From Candidatus Coprenecus merdipullorum (GTDB taxonomy: Bacteria > Bacteroidota > Bacteroidia > Bacteroidales > UBA932), in NCBI GenBank assembly GCA_019118865.1, contig DWYD01000194.1, positions 1-47,805 on the forward strand: a DNA stretch of 47,805 nucleotides, read 5' to 3'. Each line of letters starts with the position of its first letter. Position 1 is the stretch's first letter. Positions 46,059 to 47,805 of this stretch are shown piece after piece. The notes below the pieces were generated by a model that made no database searches, was not told the origin of the DNA, and was given only the letters and a program-made list of their open reading frames with translations. The translations under genes and the position numbers were made by a program.

Positions 46059-47805
<1,747 letters not shown>

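Overview
47.8 kb of a moderately high-GC Bacteroidetes (probably Bacteroidales) chromosome. The placement rests on repeated TTTG-N19-TAnnTTTG promoter elements and on families such as DUF4831 and OstA-like proteins. The window is almost fully coding and mostly housekeeping. In order it holds: an RND/TolC efflux tail; a truncated LysR gene overlapping a class-C-type serine hydrolase gene; LpxL-type acyltransferase, DUF4831 protein and PepD; a CopA-type ATPase; a glycosyltransferase; tRNA-His; a carboxyltransferase whose C-terminal biotinyl-like domain lacks the biotinyl lysine; a small glycan cluster (Caps_synth-like, GT14-RgpF fusion, GT14); PFOR; fabD; tRNA-Arg(CCG) abutting a DUF308 gene; a patatin; fabH-fabF-fabZ-fabG; a histidine-utilisation cluster (hutH-hutI-ftcD fusion) without urocanase; guaB, two SurA/PpiC-like proteins and an OstA-like protein with repeats; NlpC/P60 and DUF4105 genes (divergent); YhcH and radical SAM genes; pnp and rpsO; a YgjP-like metallopeptidase; an OMP; and a TPP riboswitch with thiE-thiC. 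I saw no CRISPR array, phage or IS element. No clearly novel multi-gene system is evident. The best leads are the lysine-less biotinyl domain, a 12-bp perfect inverted repeat at the hutH promoter/start, the GT14 duplication with RgpF fusion, the truncated LysR coupled to a serine hydrolase, the 36-bp coding minisatellite in the OstA-like gene, and candidate leaderless promoters.
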